From JALZUE01 sp051251725 (GTDB taxonomy: Bacteria; Pseudomonadota; Gammaproteobacteria; Enterobacterales; Alteromonadaceae), in assembly GCA_051251725.1 (NCBI GenBank), contig JBPOFN010000074.1:1-9648 (forward strand): a stretch of DNA of 9,648 nucleotides. Direction: 5' to 3'. Position numbers and translations under genes: made by a program. Positions 1 to 6,699 of this stretch are shown piece by piece (position 1 is the first letter of the stretch; each line of letters starts with the position of its first letter). The notes beneath the pieces are model-generated. The model saw only the letters and a program-made list of their open reading frames with translations. It did not search any database and was not told the DNA's origin.

Positions 1-1
1 T

Positions 2-76
2 AAACAAGAAACCGGTATTTCACCGTCATTGTTTCGAAAAGAATACGATCTAACCCAGTTATTGTCTCAAACGTAA
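2..76 (+). CDS. C-terminal fragment, possible AraC-family transcriptional regulator (5' end outside window)
   Basis: An open frame enters from the left edge and gives 24 residues before TAA at 74-76. The peptide contains ETGISPSLFRKEYDL. An E/Q-T-G-x-S-P-S-x-[FY]-R-[KR] segment is typical of the end of the AraC/XylS double helix-turn-helix domain, where the second recognition region is followed by a short tail, and this fragment ends soon afterwards as such proteins do. That family assignment is inferred from one short motif; the ligand, target genes and N-terminal domain lie outside the window. No clear terminator hairpin follows. Positions 77-131 hold nothing else recognisable before the repeat element begins. 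Confidence 0.5.
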   Translation, partial: KQETGISPSLFRKEYDLTQLLSQT

Positions 77-133
77 ACGGCTTTTTATGGCTGAAAACTC
101 AATGTTAACCGTACTTTTAAGCGTTTAACATTA

Positions 134-150
134 GGGTCTGTTGATCTTTG
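134..150 (+). repeat. Left terminal inverted repeat of the MITE-like element
   Basis: This 17-bp arm (GGGTCTGTTGATCTTTG) is the exact reverse complement of 381-397. With the flanking TA dinucleotides the symmetry is 19 bp long, and one further base pairs on the inner side before the arms diverge. Confidence 0.85.
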
Positions 151-277
151 TATTATTTTTATGCAATAGGCTATTTGAGACATTAACAAAGCAGAATGAG
201 TGTCGTTTAGTTGTTCTAAATAAACGAATTCTAATGCCGTTAAGGGTTAAAATAGTCATTGCCCTTCGGGCTGAGGC

Positions 278-359
278 TAAAATTGTCTTATACCGCGTTA
301 GAAATAACTTATTTAGATGGCTAAATTTCATTATTTCTGCCTTGTCTAAGACAATTTTA
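278..359. repeat. Nested hairpin inside the MITE-like element
   Basis: Three sets of perfectly complementary arms are nested about one centre: 278-290 with 347-359 (13 bp, TAAAATTGTCTTA), 300-307 with 331-338 (8 bp, AGAAATAA), and 311-316 with 321-326 (6 bp, ATTTAG) around a 4-nt loop. They are separated by internal loops of 9x8 and 3x4 nt, giving 27 paired positions. A transcript of either strand could fold this way, and so could cruciform or single-stranded DNA during transposition. The function is unknown. Confidence 0.7.
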
Positions 360-380
360 TCTCTCAGCATAAATTATAAA

Positions 381-397
381 CAAAGATCAACAGACCC
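381..397 (-). repeat. Right terminal inverted repeat of the MITE-like element
   Basis: This arm is the exact reverse complement of 134-150 and is followed by TA at 398-399. Positions 400-524, between this end and the next gene, contain no gene, clear terminator or other structure I can support. Confidence 0.85.
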
Positions 398-524
398 TAG
401 TGCTATCGTGACTATTTATTACTGACTGATTGCAGAGTCTCGGGCTTAGAAAAGCAGAGAGTCAGGAGCTTAAGGAATTAGTGGTATAAAGAATAAGCCA
501 TTGGGTAACGCTTAAACTTGTTCA

Positions 525-1145
525 TTATTGAAAGATATAAGAAGCGCTCCCTTTTCCATCCTCTTTAAAGTTAACCGTTAATCGATGTTCTTCATTACAA
601 GAAAAAACTGACCATACTTCCGTCCAAAAACGTAAACCTGTTTCACCGCTAGGCGCTAGGGCAATGTAAGGTTGAACGGCTAATGGTTTTTCTTTACAGC
701 CGCTTAATGCCAGTTTTGCCCTTAAACCAATCGATGCATCTTGAAATAACTGTTCATTTGCTCTAGTGCCTTTTACCAAATCTATCGTTGGAAGCAATAG
801 CGGTTTAGCTTCAGGAAGCACTTTAAGCTTTTCTATCGCGATAAATCCATATTCGGTCTCAGGATAATTCTTTTCAAGAAAACGATAAATCCCAGTCGCT
901 TCACTTTGTCGATTTAAGGCCGCTAAGCTTAAAGCTTTATAATATAAAATCATCGCTTTTGAGCTTTGGTCATATTCATGGGTCCGCATAATTCGATTAG
1001 CGATATAAATAGATTCTTGATAATCTCCATCGTCATAGTTGGCAATAACTCTAGATAACCCACCATTTTTGGCGGTTGCGCTACAGCCGGTAAGGACAAT
1101 TAACGCCGCCATTACGATAAAAACTTTCAATTTATACTCCGTCAT
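525..1145 (-). CDS. TPR-like outer-membrane lipoprotein of unknown function
   Basis: The protein has 206 residues. A hydrophobic N-terminus ends in the lipobox L18-T-G-C21, so it is probably a lipoprotein; Ser after the Cys is compatible with outer-membrane sorting. Residues about 30-105 are helical and resemble tetratricopeptide repeats (paired helices around YDDGDYQESIYIANRI and KAMILYYKALSLAALNRQSE). The C-terminal half (about 110-206) is unrecognised and holds two cysteines, C150 and C183, that could form a periplasmic disulfide. TPR modules normally hold protein partners, but no partner is evident. The start is uncertain: the ATG at 1145 has only AAGAA directly abutting it, whereas the internal TTG at 1130 (residue 6) lies 6 nt after GGAG and would give a more typical lipoprotein signal beginning MKVFIV. 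It lies 75 bp after the upstream membrane protein gene, so co-transcription is possible but not shown. Confidence 0.7.
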   Translation of the reverse strand: MTEYKLKVFIVMAALIVLTGCSATAKNGGLSRVIANYDDGDYQESIYIANRIMRTHEYDQSSKAMILYYKALSLAALNRQSEATGIYRFLEKNYPETEYGFIAIEKLKVLPEAKPLLLPTIDLVKGTRANEQLFQDASIGLRAKLALSGCKEKPLAVQPYIALAPSGETGLRFWTEVWSVFSCNEEHRLTVNFKEDGKGSASYIFQ

Positions 1146-1220
1146 TTCTTAATAATAGTATGTCGATTAGGTATTGTACCTGGGTTAAATAGACAGCCTG
1201 GCTCAATACCTTTTGTCGTG

Positions 1221-2219
1221 TTAGCCATCTACTTTAGGTAAATAAGCTCTTATTTTAATCGGTAAAAAGAGCACAAGCTTGCGTCTGGTGGTTTGCCAAA
1301 AGGCTGAAAGTAATAATAATACCGCGCCCATAAAAACACCGGTTAAAGCAAAGCTATAACCGACATCACCGTAAGTTTTAATAATTGCCGTGAGTGCATA
1401 TAACACATAAGCGAGAGACGAAACCATAAAGGCTCTGCGATCAATGATGATCGAAATCATGGTCATGATGATATACAAAACAATAATCACGGCCATATTC
1501 AATAAGCTGTCATTTTGTTCCAGTACACCTAAGGTTGAAAAAACGGGATGAATGATTAATGGCGCTGCGACCAAGTGCAGCCAAAATGCGACGTCTGATT
1601 TACGCGTGACTCTGCTGGTGTCAGCTGAGTCCCAAAACATGGCTAAGCAAAAAGCGCCAACGCCAGCAATAGCTAACATAACAAGCAACCAACCCTTTGC
1701 ATTAGGAAATACACTTAACATAATTGAAATAACCAGGCCAATTAACGCCACCGTACCTGCGGCTACCGTAATGGGGACTTTAAAGCGTAACCAATGAACA
1801 TAGGCTGCTGCGGTTGATGCAGCCGCTGCAATGATTAAACCGACCTCTTTCATCTCAGCGAAAAGCGAGATAGCAAAAGAAAATACACCACCAACAAAAG
1901 CAATGAGTAAAATAATCGCAGGCAGCGACATTTTTCTTTTTAAAACAAAAAATTCAGACAAGCCCCAAGACAAAGCGATAAAAGCTAACATACCTAAACT
2001 ATCGCTAATTGGCTTAAGAACAAAGACAGCCGAAAATAAAAGTAAACAACAGGCAATAACAACAAAAATATCGTTAAAGCCGCCGATCAGTTTAAAGTTT
2101 TCTTCGTCAACAGTCGGGGAGTTTTTAAGTGCTGAAATTGAATGTCTAAACTCATCAACCGACGCTGGCGTAAAGATGCCTTTTTTAACGGCGAGGTTTA
2201 AGTCTTCATCTGAATACAT
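1221..2219 (-). CDS. Polytopic inner-membrane protein of unknown function (about 10 TM)
   Basis: The protein has 332 residues. A soluble N-terminal stretch (about 1-48) is charged and helical. It is followed by roughly ten hydrophobic segments near residues 51-69, 74-93, 98-118, 126-145, 149-170, 176-195, 209-228, 238-258, 264-282 and 288-307, and then a basic tail. No catalytic or transport motif is visible. The N-terminal pattern (MYSDEDL, then a DEENF-x-L-x-x-GFNDIFV segment leading into the first helix) resembles a conserved family of uncharacterised proteobacterial membrane proteins, loosely like DUF2157-type proteins. That resemblance is from memory and gives no function. The start is well supported: AAGGA (plus strand 2227-2231) lies 7 nt before the ATG. 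The 99-bp gap to the upstream lipoprotein gene has no convincing terminator. Confidence 0.75.
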   Translation of the reverse strand: MYSDEDLNLAVKKGIFTPASVDEFRHSISALKNSPTVDEENFKLIGGFNDIFVVIACCLLLFSAVFVLKPISDSLGMLAFIALSWGLSEFFVLKRKMSLPAIILLIAFVGGVFSFAISLFAEMKEVGLIIAAAASTAAAYVHWLRFKVPITVAAGTVALIGLVISIMLSVFPNAKGWLLVMLAIAGVGAFCLAMFWDSADTSRVTRKSDVAFWLHLVAAPLIIHPVFSTLGVLEQNDSLLNMAVIIVLYIIMTMISIIIDRRAFMVSSLAYVLYALTAIIKTYGDVGYSFALTGVFMGAVLLLLSAFWQTTRRKLVLFLPIKIRAYLPKVDG

Positions 2220-2318
2220 TGTTATGTCCTTATTAACCGAAACAAACAGGTTAAGGTATTAGTTAAGCGCAGAAGAGAAAAACTGGCGAACTTTATTTAT
2301 GCTTTAATAAACAAGTGT

Positions 2319-2846
2319 TTAGCCGTTTTTATTGAGCGCATCGGCAATAAAATCGCTAGCTTGGGTATAGGTGCGGCCACCAAAATTTGAATGACTACCA
2401 TCAGCAGACCAAGCGCCAACAACACCAACAACAGCATTACCGGTATCAAAATTCATGGTTTTTTCATAAGTGTAAAAGTTGAAACCGTCTTGTGACTTTT
2501 GCACTATGACATAAAAACAATTAGCCGGCGTTTTTGGCTGCTCGAAAGTAATTAAAACCGCGGGGTTACCTGCTATTACCTCACTTTTAATGGCCAAGGC
2601 GTAAGAAGGTGATACCACTTCTGAAGCTGCCGCTTTAATTCGTGTTAAATCGCCTTGGAGCAAATCGGCATAAAATTCGCCATCGGAGGTAAATGTCCAT
2701 TCAGGGAGAATTTTATGTTGCAGAAAGTAAATTTTTTTCGCCAACGGTATTTCTTCTAATCTATCGGGCTTGGCTGCTATTTCTTGTTTTGGTGTCGAGT
2801 TACAGGCGCTAAGCAAAGCAACCAGTACTAATAAATACATTTTCAA
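2319..2846 (-). CDS. Small lipoprotein of unknown function
   Basis: The protein has 175 residues, with a short signal ending in the lipobox L12-S-A-C15; Asn follows the Cys, which is compatible with outer-membrane anchoring. The mature part alternates beta-prone segments (about 82-101 and 109-130) with loops. It has a glycine-rich C-terminal stretch, GVVGAWSADGSHSNFGGRTY, and one further cysteine, C110. I do not recognise the family. The start chosen is TTG at 2844-2846 because AAGGA (plus 2853-2857) lies exactly 6 nt before it; an ATG two codons downstream (2838-2840) would be 12 nt away. It starts 13 bp after the DUF2798 gene ends, so the two very likely form one transcript. Confidence 0.7.
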   Translation of the reverse strand: MKMYLLVLVALLSACNSTPKQEIAAKPDRLEEIPLAKKIYFLQHKILPEWTFTSDGEFYADLLQGDLTRIKAAASEVVSPSYALAIKSEVIAGNPAVLITFEQPKTPANCFYVIVQKSQDGFNFYTYEKTMNFDTGNAVVGVVGAWSADGSHSNFGGRTYTQASDFIADALNKNG

Positions 2847-2859
2847 AATTATTCCTTAA

Positions 2860-3102
2860 TTATTTCTCGGTGTTAATTTCATCATGTAATACCAGAGCGA
2901 CAATTTTATTAACGACTGGGCCGACGACTAGAATAGTTGGAAAAGCAACGACAAAAGCAAAGCCCCATGCCTGTAACCAAATAGTAATAATATTAGTCAC
3001 TAAACCGAGATTAAAAACACTGATGACAAAAGACATAATGCCTGACATCAGCAAGGCCATAAAAAAGGAAAAAACTATTTTTTGATGTTTACGTGCAATC
3101 AT
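2860..3102 (-). CDS. DUF2798-family small inner-membrane protein
   Basis: The protein has 80 residues and two membrane segments (about 9-31 and 41-65). It shows the pattern characteristic of DUF2798: a short basic N-terminus, FSFFMALLMSGIMSFVISV with small residues within the helix, N-x-G in the loop, then WLQAWGFAFVVAFPTILVV-GP-VV-x-KIV. The length matches the usual one for this family of about 75-90 residues. The family has no established function. The ATG start has only a weak purine stretch (CGAG) upstream. It is the first gene of a likely two-gene unit with the lipoprotein that begins 13 bp downstream. The upstream region (3103-3222) must carry its promoter. Confidence 0.85.
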   Translation of the reverse strand: MIARKHQKIVFSFFMALLMSGIMSFVISVFNLGLVTNIITIWLQAWGFAFVVAFPTILVVGPVVNKIVALVLHDEINTEK

Positions 3103-3222
3103 CTGGTACTCGTTGTTTGCTTGACTGTTTACGCTAGGCTAGCAGTAGTACACTATGCGCTAACCAGTAAAAATAAGCCATTAAACTACCTTAATTGCTA
3201 CAGTTATCAAAGCAGTAAAGAC
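3103..3222 (-). promoter_or_regulatory. Intergenic region upstream of the DUF2798 gene
   Basis: The preceding kelch gene is closed by a strong terminator, so transcription of the DUF2798-lipoprotein pair probably starts here. The only structure seen is a short perfect dyad, GCTAG-G-CTAGC, at 3133-3143, about 30 bp before the start codon. This could be an operator, but 5-bp arms are weak evidence. No clear -35/-10 pair was found. Confidence 0.3.
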
Positions 3223-3256
3223 AAAACGGCTATTTAATTACTTAAATAGCCGTTTT
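3223..3256 (-). terminator. Intrinsic terminator of the cytochrome-kelch operon (possibly bidirectional)
   Basis: A perfect 14-bp stem pairs 3223-3236 (AAAACGGCTATTTA) with 3243-3256 (TAAATAGCCGTTTT) around a 6-nt loop. On the minus strand the stem begins 19 bp after the kelch stop codon and its 3' side ends in TTTT followed by a U-rich run, as expected of a Rho-independent terminator. The plus strand also ends in T-rich sequence. Confidence 0.85.
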
Positions 3257-3274
3257 AAATTTTATCTAATGTAA

Positions 3275-4315
3275 TTACTTAATTAATATTTTTTCTAGCG
3301 AAGGCAGTTCAGGGCTGCCGCCTTTATTACCTGAGCCACTGGCTGTCCATAACGCACCATCAACAATAACAGCGCCAGTGCCGTGTCGGCCTCTAACTAG
3401 TGGAGCGCCTTTTTGCCATTGGTTTAATTTAATATCAAAAATTTCGACATCGTTATGTGCAATGCCTTGGCCGCCAGACTCTCCGCCAATTACCCAAACT
3501 TGTTCATTAACCGCAACGGTCGTATTGCCAGCGCGACCGGTTGGTAATGGCGTGTTAGTGCTTGTCCATTGGTTGTTATCAAAGTCGTAAATATTGACGG
3601 GTGTAATAACTAAATTAAATACTTGTTTCGTTTTAGCTGAGGTCGTTCTGCCGCCAGCGGCGTAAAGCTTATTATTAACCACCGCTGATTGAAAATGGTC
3701 GCGGCCATTGGGCATATCGCTTAATACCTGCCATTCACCTGTTGCTGGATTGTACTGATCAAACCATGACACTGTGCCTGTCATATGGCCTTGAGTAATA
3801 CCGCCGCTGATATAAATTTTATTGTTATAAATACTTACGCCAGAGCCGCCGCGACGTCGATCGGCGGGAATTTCATCACCAGTTGTCCAAATATCGTCAG
3901 CAGGGTGGTAAATCAGTACATTTTTAAGTGGTGTTTCTTTTGGGTACCTGCCCGTCATTGCGCCAATAATATATATTTTTTCTTGAAATACCACCGGCTG
4001 AAAATGATGAATTTCAAGTGGTGGTTTGGCTTTTTCTGTCCAGCTGTTGGTGGCCGGATCATAAACATTAACCGGGTTAATTCTGCGGCCGCCTAATAAA
4101 TATAATTTTTCACCGACATTAATAAAACCTGCTTCATGTCTAACTGAAATAGGGCCACTGGCCGGAACAGTTTGCCACTGCGGTGTTTGGGCGATGGCGT
4201 TTGTATTTGTAGCAATTTGATCGGCACTTTTAGTGATACTTGTGCACGACGTTGTAAATAAAACCACCGCTGATACTGCGATAAAAGCGGTGATTGATTT
4301 TTTGATCATAGTCAC
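3275..4315 (-). CDS. Kelch-repeat beta-propeller lipoprotein
   Basis: The protein has 346 residues. The N-terminus (KK then hydrophobic 8-20) ends in T21-T-S-C24, a slightly non-canonical lipobox that still suggests a lipid-anchored, cell-envelope protein. Residues about 58-344 form six kelch-like blades with GG or a variant at 75-76, 118-119, 171-172, 221-222, 277-278 and 326-327. Each complete blade has the kelch tail of a hydrophobic residue, [YF], D/N or H, and W (VYDPATNSW, IYDFDNNQW, IFDIKLNQW). C24 is the only cysteine, so the galactose-oxidase Cys-Tyr cofactor is impossible despite the shared fold. The function is unknown; binding of a protein or glycan, or NanM-like sugar isomerisation, are possibilities only. 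The start is GTG at 4315, 6 nt after AAGGA (plus 4322-4326); an ATG two codons later is 12 nt away. It starts 53 bp downstream of the cytochrome gene on the same strand and has its own terminator, so the two look like one operon. Confidence 0.85.
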   Translation of the reverse strand: MTMIKKSITAFIAVSAVVLFTTSCTSITKSADQIATNTNAIAQTPQWQTVPASGPISVRHEAGFINVGEKLYLLGGRRINPVNVYDPATNSWTEKAKPPLEIHHFQPVVFQEKIYIIGAMTGRYPKETPLKNVLIYHPADDIWTTGDEIPADRRRGGSGVSIYNNKIYISGGITQGHMTGTVSWFDQYNPATGEWQVLSDMPNGRDHFQSAVVNNKLYAAGGRTTSAKTKQVFNLVITPVNIYDFDNNQWTSTNTPLPTGRAGNTTVAVNEQVWVIGGESGGQGIAHNDVEIFDIKLNQWQKGAPLVRGRHGTGAVIVDGALWTASGSGNKGGSPELPSLEKILIK

Positions 4316-4368
4316 TTTAAATCCTTTTCTTTAAGTTGTTTATTTATAGCGGACTTGTTAGCGCCGCA

Positions 4369-6579
4369 TTATTGTAATTGTTGCAAGTATTGAGAAAAGC
4401 TTTGGTAAGCGTTTCTATCTTGTAATTTTTGCGCAAAACTTAAACCTAGTTGTAGCATTTGGCTGTTATTTTTATAACGGTTTATTTGCATTTTTAATGT
4501 TGCTAATGCTTGTTTGGTTTTACCGGTATTGTCTAACGCTAATAAATAGATATAAGCATATTGGCTATTGTCAGGCTGTAATCTTAAAGCGGTTGAAAAC
4601 GACTGAACAGACGCTGCTTTTTCTTGGTTTCTAATTTGATGCAAACCATAACTGTAATGTAATAACGCTGACTTAGGTGTTGCAATAATCGCTTGTTTAA
4701 ACAAGGCTTTTTCTTTCGCTGTTTCACCTAAATTACGATAAATGTCAGCTAAGTTAACGTAACTTGCTTCGAAATAAGGATCAACATTAATCGCTGCTTT
4801 AAGTGATTCAATGGCATTTGCAATATCACCTTTTGAAAAGTGCACCATACTTTGATTTAAATTACCTTCGCCGCGCCATGAACTAATGTCATTTGAATCT
4901 ACTAATTCAGCAAACGCTTGCTCAAGTTGTTTTTGATCCATGCCTGGTATCGACAATAGTTGATTCGCAGCGGCGACTCTAATTGCTTTATAAGTATCGG
5001 TTAACAATGATGAGAAAAGTACTTTTCGATCCGCCTCTGACAACAAGTTACCGGTGCGGGCAATGGCTAAACGAATTAACGGCTCGCTAGAGTTTGTCCA
5101 AGGTTTGGCAATATGAGCCGGAATATTGGCGGTTGAATTTGGTAAAAGTACGATCGCTGTCGCCCGGTAAATCGCATTCATGGCGGTATCATTTATTAAG
5201 GCTAAATGTGCCTCAATAGTAACCGGCGTACCTTGTTGAATGTTTAATCGAGTTTGCTCTGATGCCGATAACGTTTTTGGCTTGCCGTGCCATTTAGCCA
5301 CATTTTTACTGGCCCATTGGTTGTCTTTATCATCGTGACATTGCACACAAGCATTTGGCGTTTTAAATTCGTCTGATAAATGCGGACGCGGTATTTTAAA
5401 GCTGTGATCACGTCTATCGTCAACACCCATATAACGATTTTCAGGCATATGACAATTCACACACTGGCTACCGGTGCTGGCTTGTTCATGTTGATGATGT
5501 GATTTTTGTTCAAATACTTCGGCGTTATGACATTGCAAACACAGGCCGTTGTTTTGCACTTTAATTTTCATGGTGTGTTTGTCGTGACAATCTAAACAGT
5601 TAACACCCGCGGCGAACATTTTACTTTGTAAGAACGAGCCATAAACATAAACCTCTTCCTTAATTTGGCCATCAGCATGGTATAAATTAGGCTGTAAAAA
5701 ACTCGGTGAAAATTGATCTAAAAATGGCGTGTTTGGCGTTATACCATCCGTTAGTGGAGAACGTAGGGCATGACATGAAAAACAATTATCCATAAAACTA
5801 TTATCGCGCTTTTCACCTTGCCAACTCGCGGTGGCAGTACCTGCTTTAATTAACCATTTGTTGTCGTACTTAGCTGTGTTGTTAACTTTGCTGGTATTTG
5901 GATTTTTACTGTGTTCATCCATTTTTCCGTGGCATGACTGACAACCGACATTGATATTGTCGTATACCGTTTTAAAAGTGTCTTTTTTAACGGAATATTG
6001 TCTTTTTAAACCGTCAGAATGACAATCGGCGCACATACCATTCCAGGTTTGTAATGGTTGCTGCCAGTGTAATCGGTCGGCTGCTTTAATGTCTTCGTCA
6101 GCGTAAACAGGATACCATTTTTGCCCGCCTTCGCTAGCTGGTCGACTGTCCCAGTTAAAAGGAAATACCTGATACTTACCATTGTCAGCTTTAACTAAAT
6201 ATTGCTGTAAAGGGTAGTGACCAAAAGTATAAGCGACAGGATAACTGTTGGTTTTTCCTTCGTGGGTCAAAGACACCCAGAATTTATTATCTTGTTGATA
6301 AAAACGGGCTGATTGCGAAAAGTGTTCAACCTTATTGTTATTAAAGTTTCCCAGCACTGATTTTTTATTGGGAAGTGCCATAGCTTTAGCGTGATCTGAT
6401 TTTTGCCAGTCGCTCACTTGGTTTTGATGACAACCGGTACAGTTATTCGGATTGGTTGTCGAGAGCGGATCTTTTAAGTCATCGGCAACAGCCGCAAAAG
6501 CGCTATGACTGGTGAATAGTAACGTTAGCAAAGTTAATAGCGCTACTTTAGCAGCGCTGTTTTTAAAAAAAATGGTCAT
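4369..6579 (-). CDS. Periplasmic octahaem c-type cytochrome with HEAT-like and TPR C-terminal regions
   Basis: The protein has 736 residues. A Sec signal peptide (hydrophobic 12-22) ends at AFA29, consistent with export to the periplasm, where haem is attached. Eight CXXCH haem sites lie at residues 47, 183, 213, 266, 328, 347, 373 and 411. The N-terminal context (NCTGCH, W58, S-D-H-A-K-A-M) and the segments HYPLQQYLV and TWNGMCADCH match the cytochrome c554-like multihaem family (PF13435 type). Residues about 450-565 look HEAT-like; about 570-702 form roughly four TPRs, for example GDIANAIESLKAAINVDPYF. The first part would carry electrons and the second would bind a partner. Neither donor nor acceptor can be told from the sequence. 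It is the first gene of the likely operon with the kelch lipoprotein. No Shine-Dalgarno sequence precedes the ATG, but the next Met is residue 67, beyond the signal peptide, so the start is secure. Confidence 0.9.
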   Translation of the reverse strand: MTIFFKNSAAKVALLTLLTLLFTSHSAFAAVADDLKDPLSTTNPNNCTGCHQNQVSDWQKSDHAKAMALPNKKSVLGNFNNNKVEHFSQSARFYQQDNKFWVSLTHEGKTNSYPVAYTFGHYPLQQYLVKADNGKYQVFPFNWDSRPASEGGQKWYPVYADEDIKAADRLHWQQPLQTWNGMCADCHSDGLKRQYSVKKDTFKTVYDNINVGCQSCHGKMDEHSKNPNTSKVNNTAKYDNKWLIKAGTATASWQGEKRDNSFMDNCFSCHALRSPLTDGITPNTPFLDQFSPSFLQPNLYHADGQIKEEVYVYGSFLQSKMFAAGVNCLDCHDKHTMKIKVQNNGLCLQCHNAEVFEQKSHHQHEQASTGSQCVNCHMPENRYMGVDDRRDHSFKIPRPHLSDEFKTPNACVQCHDDKDNQWASKNVAKWHGKPKTLSASEQTRLNIQQGTPVTIEAHLALINDTAMNAIYRATAIVLLPNSTANIPAHIAKPWTNSSEPLIRLAIARTGNLLSEADRKVLFSSLLTDTYKAIRVAAANQLLSIPGMDQKQLEQAFAELVDSNDISSWRGEGNLNQSMVHFSKGDIANAIESLKAAINVDPYFEASYVNLADIYRNLGETAKEKALFKQAIIATPKSALLHYSYGLHQIRNQEKAASVQSFSTALRLQPDNSQYAYIYLLALDNTGKTKQALATLKMQINRYKNNSQMLQLGLSFAQKLQDRNAYQSFSQYLQQLQ

Positions 6580-6613
6580 AAAAATCAGATAAATAATAGT
6601 TAAAATCTTCGCT

Positions 6614-6639
6614 AGTATAATATAAACAAAAGCTTTGTT
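6614..6639 (-). promoter_or_regulatory. Possible cytochrome promoter -10 region with adjacent dyad
   Basis: On the minus strand, overlapping TATTAT and TATACT hexamers (plus 6614-6622) lie about 35-45 bp before the cytochrome start. Just upstream is a dyad with 6-bp arms, AACAAA and TTTGTT, around AGC (6625-6639), placed where an activator or repressor could touch the promoter. No good -35 box is seen, so this is tentative. Confidence 0.3.
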
Positions 6640-6687
6640 CAGGTTATTTAACTTACTTTACAAAGGTATATGACCGAGCATGTGTTT

Positions 6688-6699
6688 TTATATCTGCGC
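6688..6699 (+). repeat. 12-bp inverted motif, cytochrome-proximal copy
   Basis: TTATATCTGCGC is the exact reverse complement of 7052-7063. This copy lies about 109 bp upstream of the cytochrome start codon. Read outward from the middle of the intergenic region, both copies present the same sequence to their nearest gene, as expected for a shared operator of a divergent pair. The mixed composition, with GCGC in an otherwise AT-rich region, makes chance matching less likely. Confidence 0.5.

Larger units (their letters stand above)
132..399. mobile_element. MITE-like element, 264 bp with 17-bp terminal inverted repeats and TA flanks
   Basis: GGGTCTGTTGATCTTTG at 134-150 is repeated exactly, in inverse orientation, at 381-397. 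Each end is bordered by TA (132-133 and 398-399), which fits a TA target duplication. The interior encodes no plausible transposase: open frames on both strands are short and differ between strands. It instead contains a small GCCC-TTC-GGGC hairpin at 261-271 and a long nested hairpin at 278-359. Small size, perfect terminal repeats, TA flanks and no transposase are the hallmarks of a miniature inverted-repeat transposable element mobilised in trans. Families using TA targets include IS630/mariner and some IS5 subgroups; I cannot assign the parent. It lies between genes and breaks none that I can see. Confidence 0.75.

Noticed and set aside
141..425. 94-residue plus-strand open frame over the repeat element, and a 79-residue frame on the other strand (131-370)
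   Set aside because: Both are explained by the MITE-like element: they include its terminal repeats and hairpin, have no ribosome binding site and show no protein-family features.
116..516. 10-bp inverted match TTTAAGCGTT (116-125) and AACGCTTAAA (507-516) on either side of the MITE-like element
   Set aside because: A 10-bp match in about 400 bp of AT-rich DNA is not unlikely by chance, and the copies do not sit at the element ends.
1169..1211. AGGTATT/AATACCT inverted pair between two minus-strand genes
   Set aside because: The 7-bp arms are widely spaced, and the T-run follows on the plus strand, where no gene ends.
2308..2321. Palindrome TAAACA-AG-TGTTTA at the end of the small lipoprotein gene
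   Set aside because: The stem is only 6 AT-rich pairs with a 2-nt loop and overlaps the stop codon, so it is too weak to call a terminator.
3275..4315. Kelch protein as a galactose oxidase acting on agar sugars
   Set aside because: The cross-linked Cys-Tyr radical site needs a cysteine in the propeller; the only cysteine is the lipobox one.
4369..6579. Cytochrome as an octahaem nitrite, hydroxylamine or tetrathionate enzyme
   Set aside because: All eight sites are plain CXXCH with no CXXCK catalytic haem, and the spacing and TPR/HEAT tail are unlike those enzymes.
6616..6621. Perfect TATAAT on the plus strand as an agarase promoter
   Set aside because: There is no -35 box at 16-18 bp and it would lie about 530 bp from the start codon; it overlaps the better-placed minus-strand -10 candidate.
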